A stretch of DNA of 64,000 nt from Echeneis naucrates. Lineage: Eukaryota; Chordata; Actinopteri; Carangiformes; Echeneidae. This document shows positions 1-11,399 of this stretch, piece by piece. Under the pieces are notes generated by a model. It was not told the DNA's origin and ran no database searches. It worked only from the letters and a program-made list of their open reading frames with translations. Position numbers and translations under genes: made by a program. Location of the stretch: positions 14,530,421-14,594,420 of the forward strand of contig NC_042525.1 in assembly GCF_900963305.1 (NCBI RefSeq), written 5' to 3'. The first letter of the stretch is position 1. Each line of letters opens with the position of its first letter.

Positions 1-978
1 GGGCTCTGTGTGCAGCAGGAAATATCAGTTTCAGTCCTGAATATCAGTTTTATGTTAAGTCAAGCAGTTGGAAAGAGCTGAATCATATGGCCCTATTTCA
101 ATCGATAGGAGCAGAGCACAGAGAATCTTTACTACTTTGTCCTTCTGTTATGGCAGTTAGAAGTTGTCAAAAGCTACAACGCACAATATCTATAAGTTGG
201 TCTATTAATAAATGATAATCCACTTAATATATAATATTATATACTGTATGAGGCGAAATGATTGCTTAAAATAAAGTAACTGTTTACTTACCCTTGCCCT
301 ATAAGATAGTAATTAAATGTTTCAATGTTTTACTGCCTGTGAACGTGCACGGGCGTAAGAGCTAATCGATACTAACAAAAGGCAAATATAGCACTATGAT
401 TATATTTCCATTTATAGTCAAATGAGTTGTGAACCGGATGTTAGCCTTGCGTTTTATAGTGCACACACCTGCTGACTGCATTATACTTGGACTTTAATAC
501 TATTCTTTGATAAGGTATGACAAGAAGGAGCAGGATCAAGAGTCAAATACACACTGCACAGTGTCTATCACCAGAGTCAACACATGGCCCCAGAATCGCT
601 GACCCAAAGCTACTATAATGACAGCATGGCCTATTTTCACTGAATCCCAGTCGTGTTCAACAGAATCTATGAATGGAGTGAGAACGTTTCCCAGAAAATG
701 TATTACTCTTAGTTTTTCTGACTTCAAAGGCTCAAAAAGGATTAACCATTCATTTCAGGTGCACAGTATTTGGGCTGACTGAATGCCACAGCCTTTTAAG
801 GAATTATATATAAAATGTACCCTTTAAATTTCACAATTGTGTCCCAACCTCCCAAAACAATTTATTTAATCAAGTCAATCTTGGTCTCATGGCATTTACT
901 TCAGCAGTTAATATATTACACACATTTTATTAGGTGGAAAGCCTGTTTTTTTTTTTTTTTTTTTTTAACTTGACAGTA
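1..978. other. Gene-free flank, AT-rich
   Basis: No open frame here resembles a known protein. A run of about 20 T lies at 947-966. A TTTATT at about 926-931 reads AATAAA on the minus strand and could be the poly(A) signal of mrpl57, whose stop codon is at 1384. Nothing else is recognisable. Confidence 0.5.
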
Positions 979-1240
979 TTTGTTGTTGGTAAGCTAAAAA
1001 ACTAGTTCCCTTAAATCAGGGATAGGGTTCATTATTGGACAGGAGCTGCGCTGAATGTGGAGAAAGGAACTGTTGCAGTGAAGACTCGGTTGGTGTGATA
1101 GAAAAACCACACACACACACATTTGTTGTTAGTAAGCTAAAAAACTAGTTCCCTTAAATCAGGGATAGGGTTCATTATTGGACAGGAGCTGCGCTGAATG
1201 TGGAGAAAGGAACTGTGTGATAGAAAAACCACACACACAC
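979..1240. repeat. Tandem duplication, two copies of about 120-140 bp
   Basis: Two direct copies lie side by side at 979-1120 and 1122-1240. They are almost identical over about 100 bp, and each ends in a run of CA. The second copy lacks about 21 bp that the first carries between the shared AACTG and TGTGATAG blocks. The pair lies downstream of the mrpl57 stop codon, so it may fall in that gene's 3'UTR. I recognise no transposon in it. Near-identity suggests a recent duplication. Confidence 0.9.
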
Positions 1241-1383
1241 AGACAAAAAAAAACCTGTTTCTAGATTTGTTTTATGGGGACTGCTGACAGAGTTCCAAAA
1301 AGCAGTTCGTTTCACGGAAATAACAAAATGTTATTTTCCTCCCAGTATAACTGCTGTCTTTGCGCAGCATTTCACTGCTCAGA

Positions 1384-1695
1384 TTAATTAGACCATGTCT
1401 TAGTGATTTTGAGATGACTTAGGTGATCTGTCATGAATTTATGTTCTGGAAATTTGGCGAGTTTGGACTCCTTGATCTTGAGCCAATTCTGGGCCCTGCG
1501 TTCTGCAGCATGACAGTACTCCTGCTCTGGAGTCATGTACGGCCGGCTGATCCAGTACTCGTTCTCAGCTTCTCGCTCCAGGTGCTTCAGCATATTGCGT
1601 TTCATCTGCCATGTAATCTCTCGTGGACGCCGATGCTTCCCGATCCACTGCTTACCAGGGATGCCTTTCCGCAGCAGGGTGAGGGTGAGGAACAT
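1384..1695 (-). CDS. mrpl57: Mitochondrial ribosomal protein L57 (mL63/MRP63)
   Basis: This is a 103-residue protein of the mitochondrial large ribosomal subunit. It matches vertebrate MRPL57 along its length: the start MFLTLTLLRKGIPG, the block KQWIGKHRRPR, then EAENEYWISRPYMTPEQE and a C-terminus near FMTDHLSHLKITKTWS. Human MRPL57 is 102 residues. The ATG at 1695 is chosen because it gives the family's MFLT start; a GTG in the same frame lies just upstream. The whole coding region is in one exon, as is usual for this gene. A good acceptor (polypyrimidine tract then CAG at 1713-1711) sits 15 bases before the ATG, so the 5'UTR is probably spliced; its first exon was not located. The protein is basic, as expected for an rRNA-binding mitochondrial protein. 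Identification is by recall of the family. Confidence 0.95.
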   Translation of the reverse strand: MFLTLTLLRKGIPGKQWIGKHRRPREITWQMKRNMLKHLEREAENEYWISRPYMTPEQEYCHAAERRAQNWLKIKESKLAKFPEHKFMTDHLSHLKITKTWSN

Positions 1696-1710
1696 AGCGG
1701 CCACCTACTT

Positions 1711-2360
1711 CTGAAAATATAAAAGAGACAACACAATTGGTCATCACTATAATTACAGTAGTATTGTTCACACCAAAAATAGGTTTTCAATAGAGTTACT
1801 GCGAAGAAATGCTACCACCATAAAAACCCCACAATAGTAAAGAAGTGAACATTTTTATTTGTCATAGTGTTGTTGGAAAATTTAGTCAGATGGCACGTTG
1901 GGACTTTGTGTCATAATTAAGGTTAGAACTGTGACATATAATCAAATGAATGTTGTGTATACATGTGAAGGATTGGAGTGGCGGCATATGCAGAAGAGAA
2001 ATACACTGGTAGTGTCATAAGAGAAGTCGGCAAAATGGGGAAGTAGAAAATATCCAGCAAACATAAAAACAGTTTGTTGTAACCAGATGTTGAGGTCATG
2101 TAAATGTCAGTAGTCACATTGAATCAAATCACGAGATGCCTAAAATCAGTAAAAAAAAAAAAAAAAACGAAGTCAGAAGACCTCGCCACAATTACATCAG
2201 CAAAACCATCAAAAGTCACCAGGAAGGTGAAAGGTTAAAAATAATGGTGGCAGATTTGCTTGAGCTGGAATTTTAATCTAATGGGTTGCGGCCTCAGGTA
2301 AATAGGAGGGGCCTTGGGGGTTTAAGTGCAAGTTTTCTGAAGTAGTAATCAAGTGTGAAC
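1711..2360. other. Spacer or 5' intron of mrpl57
   Basis: No coding exon is recognised. The stretch may hold the 5'UTR intron of mrpl57, and also the 3'UTR of the unidentified exon at 2361-2527. A minus-strand AATAAA occurs at about 1859-1854. An A-run of about 17 bases lies at 2150-2167. Confidence 0.4.
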
Positions 2361-2527
2361 TCAGACCACGGGGTCCCAACCACTCAGCTGTTTGTTCAAA
2401 TACTTGCTGTATTTTGAATAAACTTCATCTATATCAGTCTTTGGAGACTGTGAGACATTGGTTGCTGAATTTTGAGTCAAGACGTTCATGTTGGGCACTG
2501 CTGTCTGACCTTCAGGCAGTGGTCCGC
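2361..2527 (-). CDS. Unidentified terminal coding exon (partial gene)
   Basis: A minus-strand frame enters through a convincing acceptor (pyrimidine-rich tract then TTGTCAG, with the exon starting at 2527) and runs 55 codons to a TGA at 2363-2361. The predicted tail is polar, includes SQSPKTDIDEVYSKYSKYLN and ends GWDPVV. The exon begins with two bases of a split codon, so earlier exons must exist. I could not find them between 2.6 and 4.4 kb, and I do not recognise the protein. It could be the end of a gene whose other exons lie upstream, an alternative exon, or a chance frame. Its nearest neighbour on this strand is mrpl57. Confidence 0.35.
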
Positions 2528-4419
2528 CTGACAACAGCAGAAAATGCAAAAGTGCTTTGAAAAATATTAGCGAGTCTTTTTTTAGTACCAAAAACAGAGA
2601 GAGAACTGACCTAGGAAATGTAGGAGTTTTAGTCTGGGTTTTTTGCTGTGTTCATGTAATTGTAGCATACACCTGCTATTAGTGCTCATAATGGGCCTAA
2701 GGGATGATATGATTTGTCTTTCACACTACGCTGCTTCCAGTTGTGGGTTACGCAACATAAAGTGATTATGGCATGACCCCTGAACTACAGAGAATGGATT
2801 ACACAGTCACGGGCGTATAAATATGGACTGCACCAGCCCTGAAAGTGTGACGCAAAGGCAACATGTAAGTACTAACAACACTAACACAAATGGTGTATTC
2901 TCACTGGATTAAAGGGGTTTTAAGAAAACATTCATGCCACAGGACATGTCAAGGGAAAGATAGTTAAAGAGAAGAAGCAACAAAAACGTTATTACCAACG
3001 GTGATTTGACTTTAAAATGTGTCGCATGCTCTTTACACGTTAAAACATTTATTATTTATTTCATGCATAGAGGAAACTCATCCATTTCGCCCATCTGTGT
3101 GCTATACAACTCCAAACTCATTCGGTTTTGGTGTGGGATTTGTTTTTTGCAGAAATTTAGGTTGGATGCATCGGCTAATACTCAAAGTACTCACTAAAGT
3201 AAACCACCTGGTTTACCATAAGGACCACTGGGCATCCGCATTTCATTTCTGTGAACTTGTTTGTGTACTGCATAAAAATGCAGTACATCAACTTGACGTT
3301 AAACGTGTATATAACCACTTAACCAGTTAACAACTTAACTGACCTGTTTATCCGGTATTGATCAAGTGGTCAATTATTTACATTTGCTACAGCGTTGGTT
3401 CATGAACTGTGAGAACTTTACAACAGGTCGTGACAATGTCATCACAGCACATGATCTCAATGGGGCGTACGTGGGTAGCTGTACTAAACGTCGCAATGGT
3501 AATAGTTCAATCAGGTCGTTTTTGTGATTACATGGCATTGCCATCACACTGCACCGTGATAAAGCTCTAATCCAGATCTACAGTGACAGCGTTTGAAAAC
3601 GTGTGCGCTACAAGAAGCTAGCTTATCTTTAGCCCAACATTGCGGACCAAGGGCAGTTTGAAAGAACATCTAATTAATCCGACTATTAGCATGTTAAACA
3701 TTTCTAGAGACAAAATACATAAATACTCACATTGTACTATGACAACCGTAGCGTTACTTTCCGACTACAAGATGAAAAAACTGGTAGAAATGAAGCATAA
3801 AACCACAAAACTGCAGCAATGTGTCAAGCAGCGAAAAAAAATTATATCCGGGTTAACTACGGTGCGGGAGAAGGCCCAAAAATGATCTGTTTGCTTTTTT
3901 CATGTCGCTAAATCACAGCCGACTGCATATCGTACTGAGAAATCTAATGAACGAAAAAAATAAATAAATAAATAAAAAATGCACAGCATTACACGACTCA
4001 TGTAAAGAGGGGTATTTCTTAAGTGTGCTAAGTAGTTTGTATTGAATGTATTCTGTAAATATGTCAATTTTTTAAATGCTTTAAAAACAACAGTGCTCCA
4101 GCAGCTGCATTGCTGCATTTTTTGTGTAATCGCAGGTGAAATCATTTGGTAGTGGGACATGGTAAGCAAGTCCAATTTGATCAGATCAAACTTCCTATAG
4201 CATCAGATCATAATTATTTCACGCCACTTTACATCCAGAGCAGGCAAAGAGGGATCCAACAAGTTCCTCCGTGAGCAAAGACCTGGCGACAGTGGCAGGA
4301 AAAACGTCCTGTTTGACTGCTTCCTGCGCCCCTCCCACTTATATGTACTGAAAACTCCTTCTTTCTGAACCCTTCACGACTTTCACGATCGGGTTGTGCT
4401 CAGCTCAACTCCAGGAAAG
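2528..4419. other. Spacer between mrpl57 side and the P450 gene
   Basis: There is no assignable gene. The stretch contains a good plus-strand TATA element (TATAAATA, 2816-2823) followed by a donor-like GTAAGT at about 2866, and an 81-codon plus-strand frame at 3640-3885 rich in Lys and Gln that I cannot identify. The last few hundred bases should include the P450 promoter, but I see no clear TATA box close to its start codon. Confidence 0.4.
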
Positions 4420-7400
4420 ATGTCTTTCTTTACGTGGTCATCGCCAACGACTTGGACGTTAGTGGCTCTCTTTGTCACCCTGTTGTTTCTGTGAGTATTT
4501 TCTGCCTGGCGCGGTGATATTAGTTTGGCTTCCCGACCATCCTGAAACTCATCACATCGACCCGTCACTCTCGTTTCCATCATGTAGTTACAGCATTTGG
4601 CCCTATCGGCTTTTCACAAGACTGGGAATACCCGGACCAAGGCCCCTGCCTTTTGTGGGAACATTGTATAACCTGAAAAAGGTAAGTAGAAATCCGGGAG
4701 TTGATTTATTTCACAACCAAGTAGAATAGAATTTAACATATCCTTATAGTGTGAATATTTAAAGTTATTTTGTTTGTATTTTATTTGCTCAACAACAATG
4801 AGCTCTGCGGACCTTTGGTATTTATAACACTCGTTGTTTATCTGGACTCCTTTGTAGGGAATCGCGTTTGACAAGGAGTGCCAGGCCAAATATGGGGATT
4901 TGTGGGGGTAAGTTGTTGCTTCCTCGTTAAAGGCCAGAGACGACAGATATCAACAGATGACAACAGCTCCCATGAGAGCAGCTTTTTTGTTATTCAGCTA
5001 ATACTGGAATCAATAAATCAGTATGGGTCAGGAAATGACATTTATGTCTGATAGGCCAGGTCACCCACCGTGGTCATACCTGGCAACGAAGTTTGGCTGC
5101 CGTGGGATGGGGGGAAATCCTTAAACACACAGAATGAAGTGTCTGTTGTGCCGCTGATATTAATTATCTCCCACTTTGTTTCCGGGTTGCCTCCCAGTCT
5201 CCAAACTAATGTTCTTTTCATGAAGGCTACATGCTGGCCACTAATGATCACACTGGTTGTGTGTCGGTGTTTTGTTTTGAATGTCGGATCTGTAGGTTCT
5301 GTGTTGACAATAAATTGTTAGGGTTAAAGTGGTCTCGGAAGGTGCAGGTGCAGGTGGGGGGGGGGCAGGTACAGAAATGCTGTGGATATGACAAACCAAC
5401 TCCTGCTGGCAAAGAAACTTGCCTTTCGACTGTACATTTCCACACTTGCTGTATTTTGCGGACCATAAGGCGCAACATGAATGAATGGTCCGTTTTCATA
5501 CATAAGGCGCATGATAAAACCTATAAAGTGAAGCGGAGTGTGCACCGGTGTTGATAGAAGGGGCGGAGCTAAGCGCACTGCGTACTGTTCTCTCATTGGT
5601 TTATTTGTGTGACGTTGCAGCCCGTATCCAACCAAAGACCAGCAACACAAGGTCCTGCGTCAGCTGGGAACGCTCCGACAATCCGCCAGGCGGAGCGGCC
5701 TCGTCGCTCACCAAAGTCGCACTAAAATATTTTGACAGATTTTTGAGCACAGTGTGTGACATAAAATTGGTTCGAGGTCAGTAAGCACAAAAATAATTCA
5801 TACATAAGGTGCACTGCCGACTTTTGAGAAAATGTAAGGATTTTAAGTGCGCCTTATAGTGCGAAAAATACGATATATCTTATTTAGGATAGAATAAAAA
5901 AGACAACTGTGACAACTCTCCCAGTTGTGTTTATTATTTCTCTGGTCAGTAAAGAAAGTAGCTCCTGTGTCTCTTTTATCTGAGCGATGGTTTGATGGCG
6001 GTGAGGCAGGAAGTGAGGGACTTGAGTCTGTAACCTCAGTCTTCTCCTGACCTGCCACAGCAGAGACAGGCTGGTACAGGCATCTGTCCACTACACAGTG
6101 CCCAATGCATTACTTCAGTAAAAGTTGTAGTGAAACTATGGATTTGTTGTGTTTTTGCTCAGGCTGTATGAGGGACGGTCACCGGTTTTAATAGTGACTG
6201 ACCCTGAAATCATCAAAAATGTGATGGTGAAAGAGTGCTACTCCACATTTACCAACCGCAGGGTAAGAAGCTCATCTTGTTGCAACTCACACAGTATGTA
6301 AGAATCAGCATATTACTTCCAGTGACATAACAGTTTGTAATTTATTGTCTGTAAAGTAAAAAAAAAAAATGCTTTTGGGGTTTAACCAATTATGTAAGTG
6401 TAGCAAACACTGTTCAGCACTGAAACATCTGTAATAAAAACAGTCACATCAATGAAACAAATATCATATTTGCTATCAATGATGAGTTCTTTTCTGGTTG
6501 GTGTTAGCGCAAACTCACCCTTCCTACCACAAATATCCCTGTAGCGCAAAGATGTCACAGGCCAGAGTTAGGTGAAAGACTTTATTTGTCCTCATATTCT
6601 TAGTCTTAGACAAATAGTCACATTGTCAAGACACAATGAAACAAGAAGAGAAGTGAGAAAGTAAACTGCCAATCAGAGTAGCCTCTTCTGAAGTTTCCTC
6701 ATGTTCACAGGAAAATATATTGGCAGGACCTTTCGATGATGCTATTACAACTGTAAAAGATGAAAGATGGAAAAGAATTCGGAGCAGTTTATCTCCATGC
6801 TTCACTAGCGGACGCCTGAAACAGGTTGGTATCACACCTGAGCTCACTAACATCTTCTGCTTTCTGCTTCCCGTGACGTAGCGCAGCCATATAACTGCTT
6901 ATCCTCAGTGTATGTCTACATTTGTATTTTTCTATGCGTCTGCAATGTGCCTTTGTGTATTGCTCCCTCTACCTAGCAGTGATATGAGAATGCACGACAC
7001 AGAAGTTACATTACCTGCAGTTGAAAATATTAAAGTACTTGAATACCCGCTAGATCGGTTATTTGTACTCAACTTGATTATTTACGGTAGGTGTAACATA
7101 TGATAAAATGTCATTCATGGGAGCCAGTTTTCTCCAGAACAAACGACTGCTGATGATAATACGTTTTACTCAATCCAGATTTGAATCTGACATTTTTTAT
7201 GCATTGTTGTATTGAGACATTGTTACTGATGTTCTCATTATTTATTTTTTTTTTTGAAGATTTTTCCCATTGTTGTTCGCTACACAGACCGACTCATTGA
7301 GAAGCTTGGAAAAATGAATTCGGATGAAGCCGTGGATGTCAAGCAGTATGTTGTTTATCAGTTATATTACAGCAAGGCATTAAATTGTTTGGCATAAAAT

Positions 7401-10400
7401 GAAAAGACGTGGATGTACCTAACCCATGTTCCAGCTTAAACTGAAACCACCTCCCTTCTTTTCTGTTGTAGATTTGTGGCGCCTTACAGTTTAGATGTCA
7501 TTACTAGTGTATCTTTCAGTGTTGAAGCGGACGCCATCAACAACCCGGATGACCCTCTTATTGTACACCTCAAGAATGTTCTTAACTTCAGATTGTGGCT
7601 AATATTTCTACTAAGTGTGTCCTATTTTTATAGTGATCAATTTTCACTTTGTTTACTTGTATGTCAATTCTTATTAACAGCCCTTTGGTGTGTTTACAGT
7701 GTTAATTCCGTATGGCACCCGTCTGGCAGAACTCCTGGGGATTGATATAATGCCCAGACACAGTGTAGATTATTTCTACAACATCATCAAGAAATTTAAG
7801 ACTCAGCATTCTGAAGAAGAATCAGTAAGTTATTATTAAATAAGTAAGTATAGTTTAATTTGAACCAAGTGAAACAAATGCAGGGACTTCAAGGAGAGCT
7901 TGACTTTTTTTGGGAAGTACGTCTTGGACGAGAAGTTCATTCATTCATTCATTCATCATCAACTGCTCATCTGTTTCCGGGTCATGGGGGGTTCTGGAGC
8001 CAGCTCACAGTGGGTGAGGGAGGGGTCACACTGGACAGGTCAGCAGTCCATCACAGGGCCAACACACAGAGACCCACAACCACTCACACTCACACTCAGA
8101 CCTACAGACAATTTAGAGGGTTTGACAATGCTCAATGTCCTTTGTGCTCATGTAGAGTCATGCAGACTTCCTGCAGGTGATGATTCAGAATGAGATACCA
8201 GAATCTGCCGTTAAGAGTGAACACGATCAGCCAAGTAAAGGTACGTTTTCCCTGCAGCGGAGATTTATTTAAGATGAGGTGACACCCCATCAGCACTCTG
8301 TTCTCTGTTTACGTCTTAAGTTGTTCTTCAGCTTTACCATTTCAAGAGTCTATAAATGATTCACTTGTTCTGAACAAAGATAAATGAAGATAGATTTTTT
8401 TTTCTTCATTTGTTGCAGTTTTTACATTTAAAGCACATGTTTTTTCTGGGGTCATACAGTGGGGGCCACAGTGGATAGCACTGCCGTTTCACAGCAAAAA
8501 CATTTTAGGTTCAAATCTCAGGCCTGTGGCCCTCCTGTGTGCTGCAGCCCCCTCACAGATTTACATTAGTGCAGGAGGCTGCAACAATCTTATCCCATCT
8601 AATTGTGTCAGTGTTTTTTTTTTGTTGTTGTTGTTGTATTCTGAATATGTTCTTGTTTTAAACCATGTAAATTGAAGCTTCAACTTTAGATAATGTGGAC
8701 TACGTTATGTTTACATTCAGATAACGTTTTCTGACACTTTACGAATCAAGCAACAAATGAATAGAGAAATTCTTCATAAATCATAAAAAACAATCCCATC
8801 CCTATTTATTTTGAAGTAATATTTAATAATAATTTGTTTTTAATTTACTCTTCAGTGGAGTGAAATAAAATTCACATTAACAGATACTACAATCAGCAGT
8901 CATTCAGTAGTTTTATTTATTTTATTTATTTATTCATCTTTTTATATGTTGTAGGTTTGACTGATCATGAGATCCTCTCCCAGGCCTTTATCTTCATCTT
9001 TGGCGGCTATGACACCACCAGTGCTTCTATCACTTACATCCTTTACAATCTGGCAACCAACTCTGAGGCAATGGAGACTTTGCAGAATGAAATTGATGCC
9101 AAGCTACCGAGAGATGTACAGTAAATCATTCTTTATATGCTCTTCACTGATGTTTGAATTTAAGGATATCTTAATTTTTCACCACATTTTCTGGAAACCT
9201 TATTCTTCCTTAAAGCTCAGCTGCTGTTCAAATGCTTATTACTAGGATATTGTGTATGCAATCGGGTACGAATTATGAGCCCAATGGATAAGCAGTGATA
9301 TGTGAGAGTTATTGACCACCAACTCATTATACTCTGCTTTTTAAGGAAAGAAAAGGTGTTTATGCAGCTGGTAAAAAAGAGGAAAATAACCATAAACTGA
9401 TGGGGGAAAAAATCTTTTTTTTATTCTTGATGGCTTTGAGTTGCCATAAATTATAAATCTGTTTTTCATCTGTAAATATTCTGCATAGTAGTTGAAGTGT
9501 GTACAAGTCTGTGTAAGTCTGTCCAGCTGTGTTAGAAATTCTTTATTTATAAACAAATTGCTGGACAATATGGAGTACCAATTCTTATTTGTTTATTCTT
9601 GTGTTTGATGGCTCTTTTTCCCCTCCTTATGTTTTCCAGGCTCCAGTAGAATACAAGGATTTGTTTGACCTGCAGTACCTGGACCAGGTCATCTCTGAGT
9701 CAATGCGTTTGATCCCCACTGCACCTCGGCTTGAAAGGATGTGTAAGAAAACTGTCGAAGTCAAAGGTGTCACCATCCCCGAAGGAACCCTGATTGGGAT
9801 AGCTTTGACCGTGTTACACAAGGACCCACGCTATTGGAGCTCACCGGAGCTTTTCAGACCAGAGAGGTAACTACACTAAGATTTTCTGCTGTCTGGCTTT
9901 GAAGAGAGAGAACCCTTTCTTCCTCCAGAGGAGAATGCAGTTTTTTAAATGTGGTATGCTGCTCCTCAATAGATCGCCAACAGATGAAGAAAGATGTCTA
10001 CACTTAACACTTTCTCTGACTACTGAAATTTCATTCTTGCCGTTGGGAACAGTACCTGACGAAATGTGAACCCTCTTGCTGCTGGCCACAAGCTGCGTCA
10101 CACAATAATGGTAGATGCTAAAAAGTGGCGTAACAGGAGCACAGACTCCATTAGCCACCACAGGTTAAACAAGGCGCCACCATTGACTGTTCCATTGAAC
10201 AGAGCAAGAGAGGGTGAGCAGCTCAGTGTTAATGAGGCGATGATGGCCACAGCAGCAACCAGGAGGAAAGCCCAAACTGATGAACAGGCGTGTCATACAC
10301 TGCAATTCCGCAAAGTAAATCGTGAATTGGTCATATAAACCTTTGTGATGCGGGAAAGGAAACAATACCCCTCGTTTCAAAAACCAGCTTCTTCACAGGT

Positions 10401-11290
10401 GAAAGGAAAATGGGTCATTTAAAATTTTATGATAAATGTTGCATGTATTGTTTTAGTTTGATGTTACTGTATTTGTCTCTATTAGTGACTGCAGATATTC
10501 AGTATTACAGTGAACAGGGTTTATTGGACATATGCAGCCAGAACAAAGTTCATGGTGAAGATCCGATAAAACTGGTGGCTGGACTTGCTGTTGTTTCAAA
10601 CAGTCCTCATCTGCAAAGAATGCAACATGCACTTGAAGAGAAGTGTATTTAACGTCTTTTCCATCAGAGTTTGTCCAATCTGATAGAAGCTTTGACTCTC
10701 CCACTCCCACAGAGCTCCCGGATTAGTTGGTGGAATTTTACGTGTTTTTTGTTGTTGTTGTTTTTTAAGGGAGGGATAAGTTTTATTTTTTCTCCTGCAC
10801 ACACAAATCCAGCGGTAGAGCCACTGATCCATTGATCTTTGTGTTTTGCCATTTTCTCTAACACTGACTAGTTGCTTAGTAACGGTGGGAAGAGCCTCCC
10901 AGGCTCCTGGAGAAAAGGATGGAGACGGAGCGACCTCTCAGTCAGGTGTGTGTGTGTGTGTGTCTGCAGGTTCAACAAAATGGAGGATGTGAATCCGTAC
11001 GCATACATGCCGTTTGGACTCGGCCCTCGTAACTGCGTCGGGATGCGGTACGCTCTCCTGGTCATGAAAATGGTCATTGTCCGCCTCCTGCAGCATTACT
11101 CTGTGCAAACATGCAAAGAAACTGCGGTGAGAACAAGAGAAAGTGATTGATGTGTATTCAGTTTCAGACTCCTCTGCTGCCATGTCCCTCATTTCAAATG
11201 CATTTCCTCCTCCAGGTTCCTTTGGAGTTTGACTGGAAGTACCAGCCGCTCAAGCCGGTTAAACTCAGATTTGTTCCCAGAGAGCTGTAG
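4420..11290 (+). CDS. Cytochrome P450, family 3 (complete, 13 exons)
   Basis: This is a haem-thiolate monooxygenase of the ER membrane, expected to oxidise drugs, steroids and other lipophilic compounds with electrons from P450 reductase. Exons: 4420-4490, 4594-4681, 4858-4907, 6163-6262, 6711-6824, 7260-7345, 7472-7616, 7681-7824, 8156-8240, 8955-9115, 9640-9866, 10970-11126, 11216-11290; together 500 codons plus stop. Exon sizes 71, 100, 114, 161 and 227 equal those of mammalian CYP3A. The N-terminus is a hydrophobic anchor followed by [13 protein letters not shown]. Key residues: I-helix FGGYDTTS (310-317), E368-x-x-R371, PERF at the exon 11/12 junction, and haem ligand Cys446 in [10 protein letters not shown]. 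The I-helix rules out thromboxane synthase. It may be a teleost CYP3B-like gene, but the subfamily is not settled. The exon 7 end is the least certain boundary. The frame is intact throughout. Confidence 0.92.
5451..5872. mobile_element. MITE-like non-autonomous DNA transposon in P450 intron 3
   Basis: The ends are imperfect inverted repeats: GTATTTTGCGGACCATAAGG at the left and the complement of CCTTATAGTGCGAAAAATAC at the right. Variants of ATAAGGCGCA recur inside, near both ends. The interior (about 420 bp in all) has no coding capacity. Elements with this 'ataaggcgca' signature are very common in teleost genomes. I cannot assign the superfamily by eye. It lies between P450 exons 3 and 4. 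Confidence 0.75.
7934..8112 (-). mobile_element. tRNA-derived SINE-like repeat, family A, 5'-truncated
   Basis: This starts with an ATTC-repeat tail and continues with the conserved body (TGTTTCCGGGTCATGGGGG..., CCATCACAGGGCCAACACAC). It is the reverse of the copy at 15955-16310. The tRNA-like head is missing. It sits in P450 intron 8, ending about 40 bp before exon 9. Confidence 0.75.
8457..8552 (+). mobile_element. SINE family A, head fragment
   Basis: The fragment resembles the tRNA-like head of family A: GTGGATAGCACTGCCGTTTC, a B-box-like AGGTTCAAATCTC, then GGCCTGTGGCCCTCCTGTGTG. The body is lost. It lies in P450 intron 9. Confidence 0.6.
10946..10964. repeat. (TG)n tract directly before P450 exon 12
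   Basis: A GT/TG microsatellite of about nine units ends only a few bases before the acceptor CTGCAG of exon 12 at 10970. It occupies the place normally held by a polypyrimidine tract. Exon 12 encodes the haem-binding cysteine. Confidence 0.9.
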
Positions 11291-11360
11291 TTTCCCAGAG
11301 TGGGACAATGACGTGCCTGCTATATCTAACCCCTGAATTCCAATCATACATTTCTGTTTT

Positions 11361-11366
11361 AATAAA
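11361..11366 (+). terminator. Poly(A) signal of the P450 gene
   Basis: A canonical AATAAA lies 71 bases after the TAG stop codon at 11288-11290, giving a short 3'UTR. Confidence 0.75.
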
Positions 11367-11399
11367 CGGCAGCTGATGCTCTTTGAAATATAAATGTAA

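Noticed and set aside
1423-1722. 99-codon plus-strand open frame
   Set aside because: Antisense shadow of mrpl57.
3640-3885. Lys/Gln-rich 81-codon plus-strand frame
   Set aside because: No family recognised, no good splice signals or poly(A) signal. Kept only as a possible partner of the TATA/donor at 2.8 kb.
4420-11290. The P450 gene as thromboxane synthase (CYP5A1)
   Set aside because: The I-helix reads GGYDTTS with the normal acidic-Thr pair, unlike the altered motif of thromboxane synthase, and exon sizes match CYP3A.
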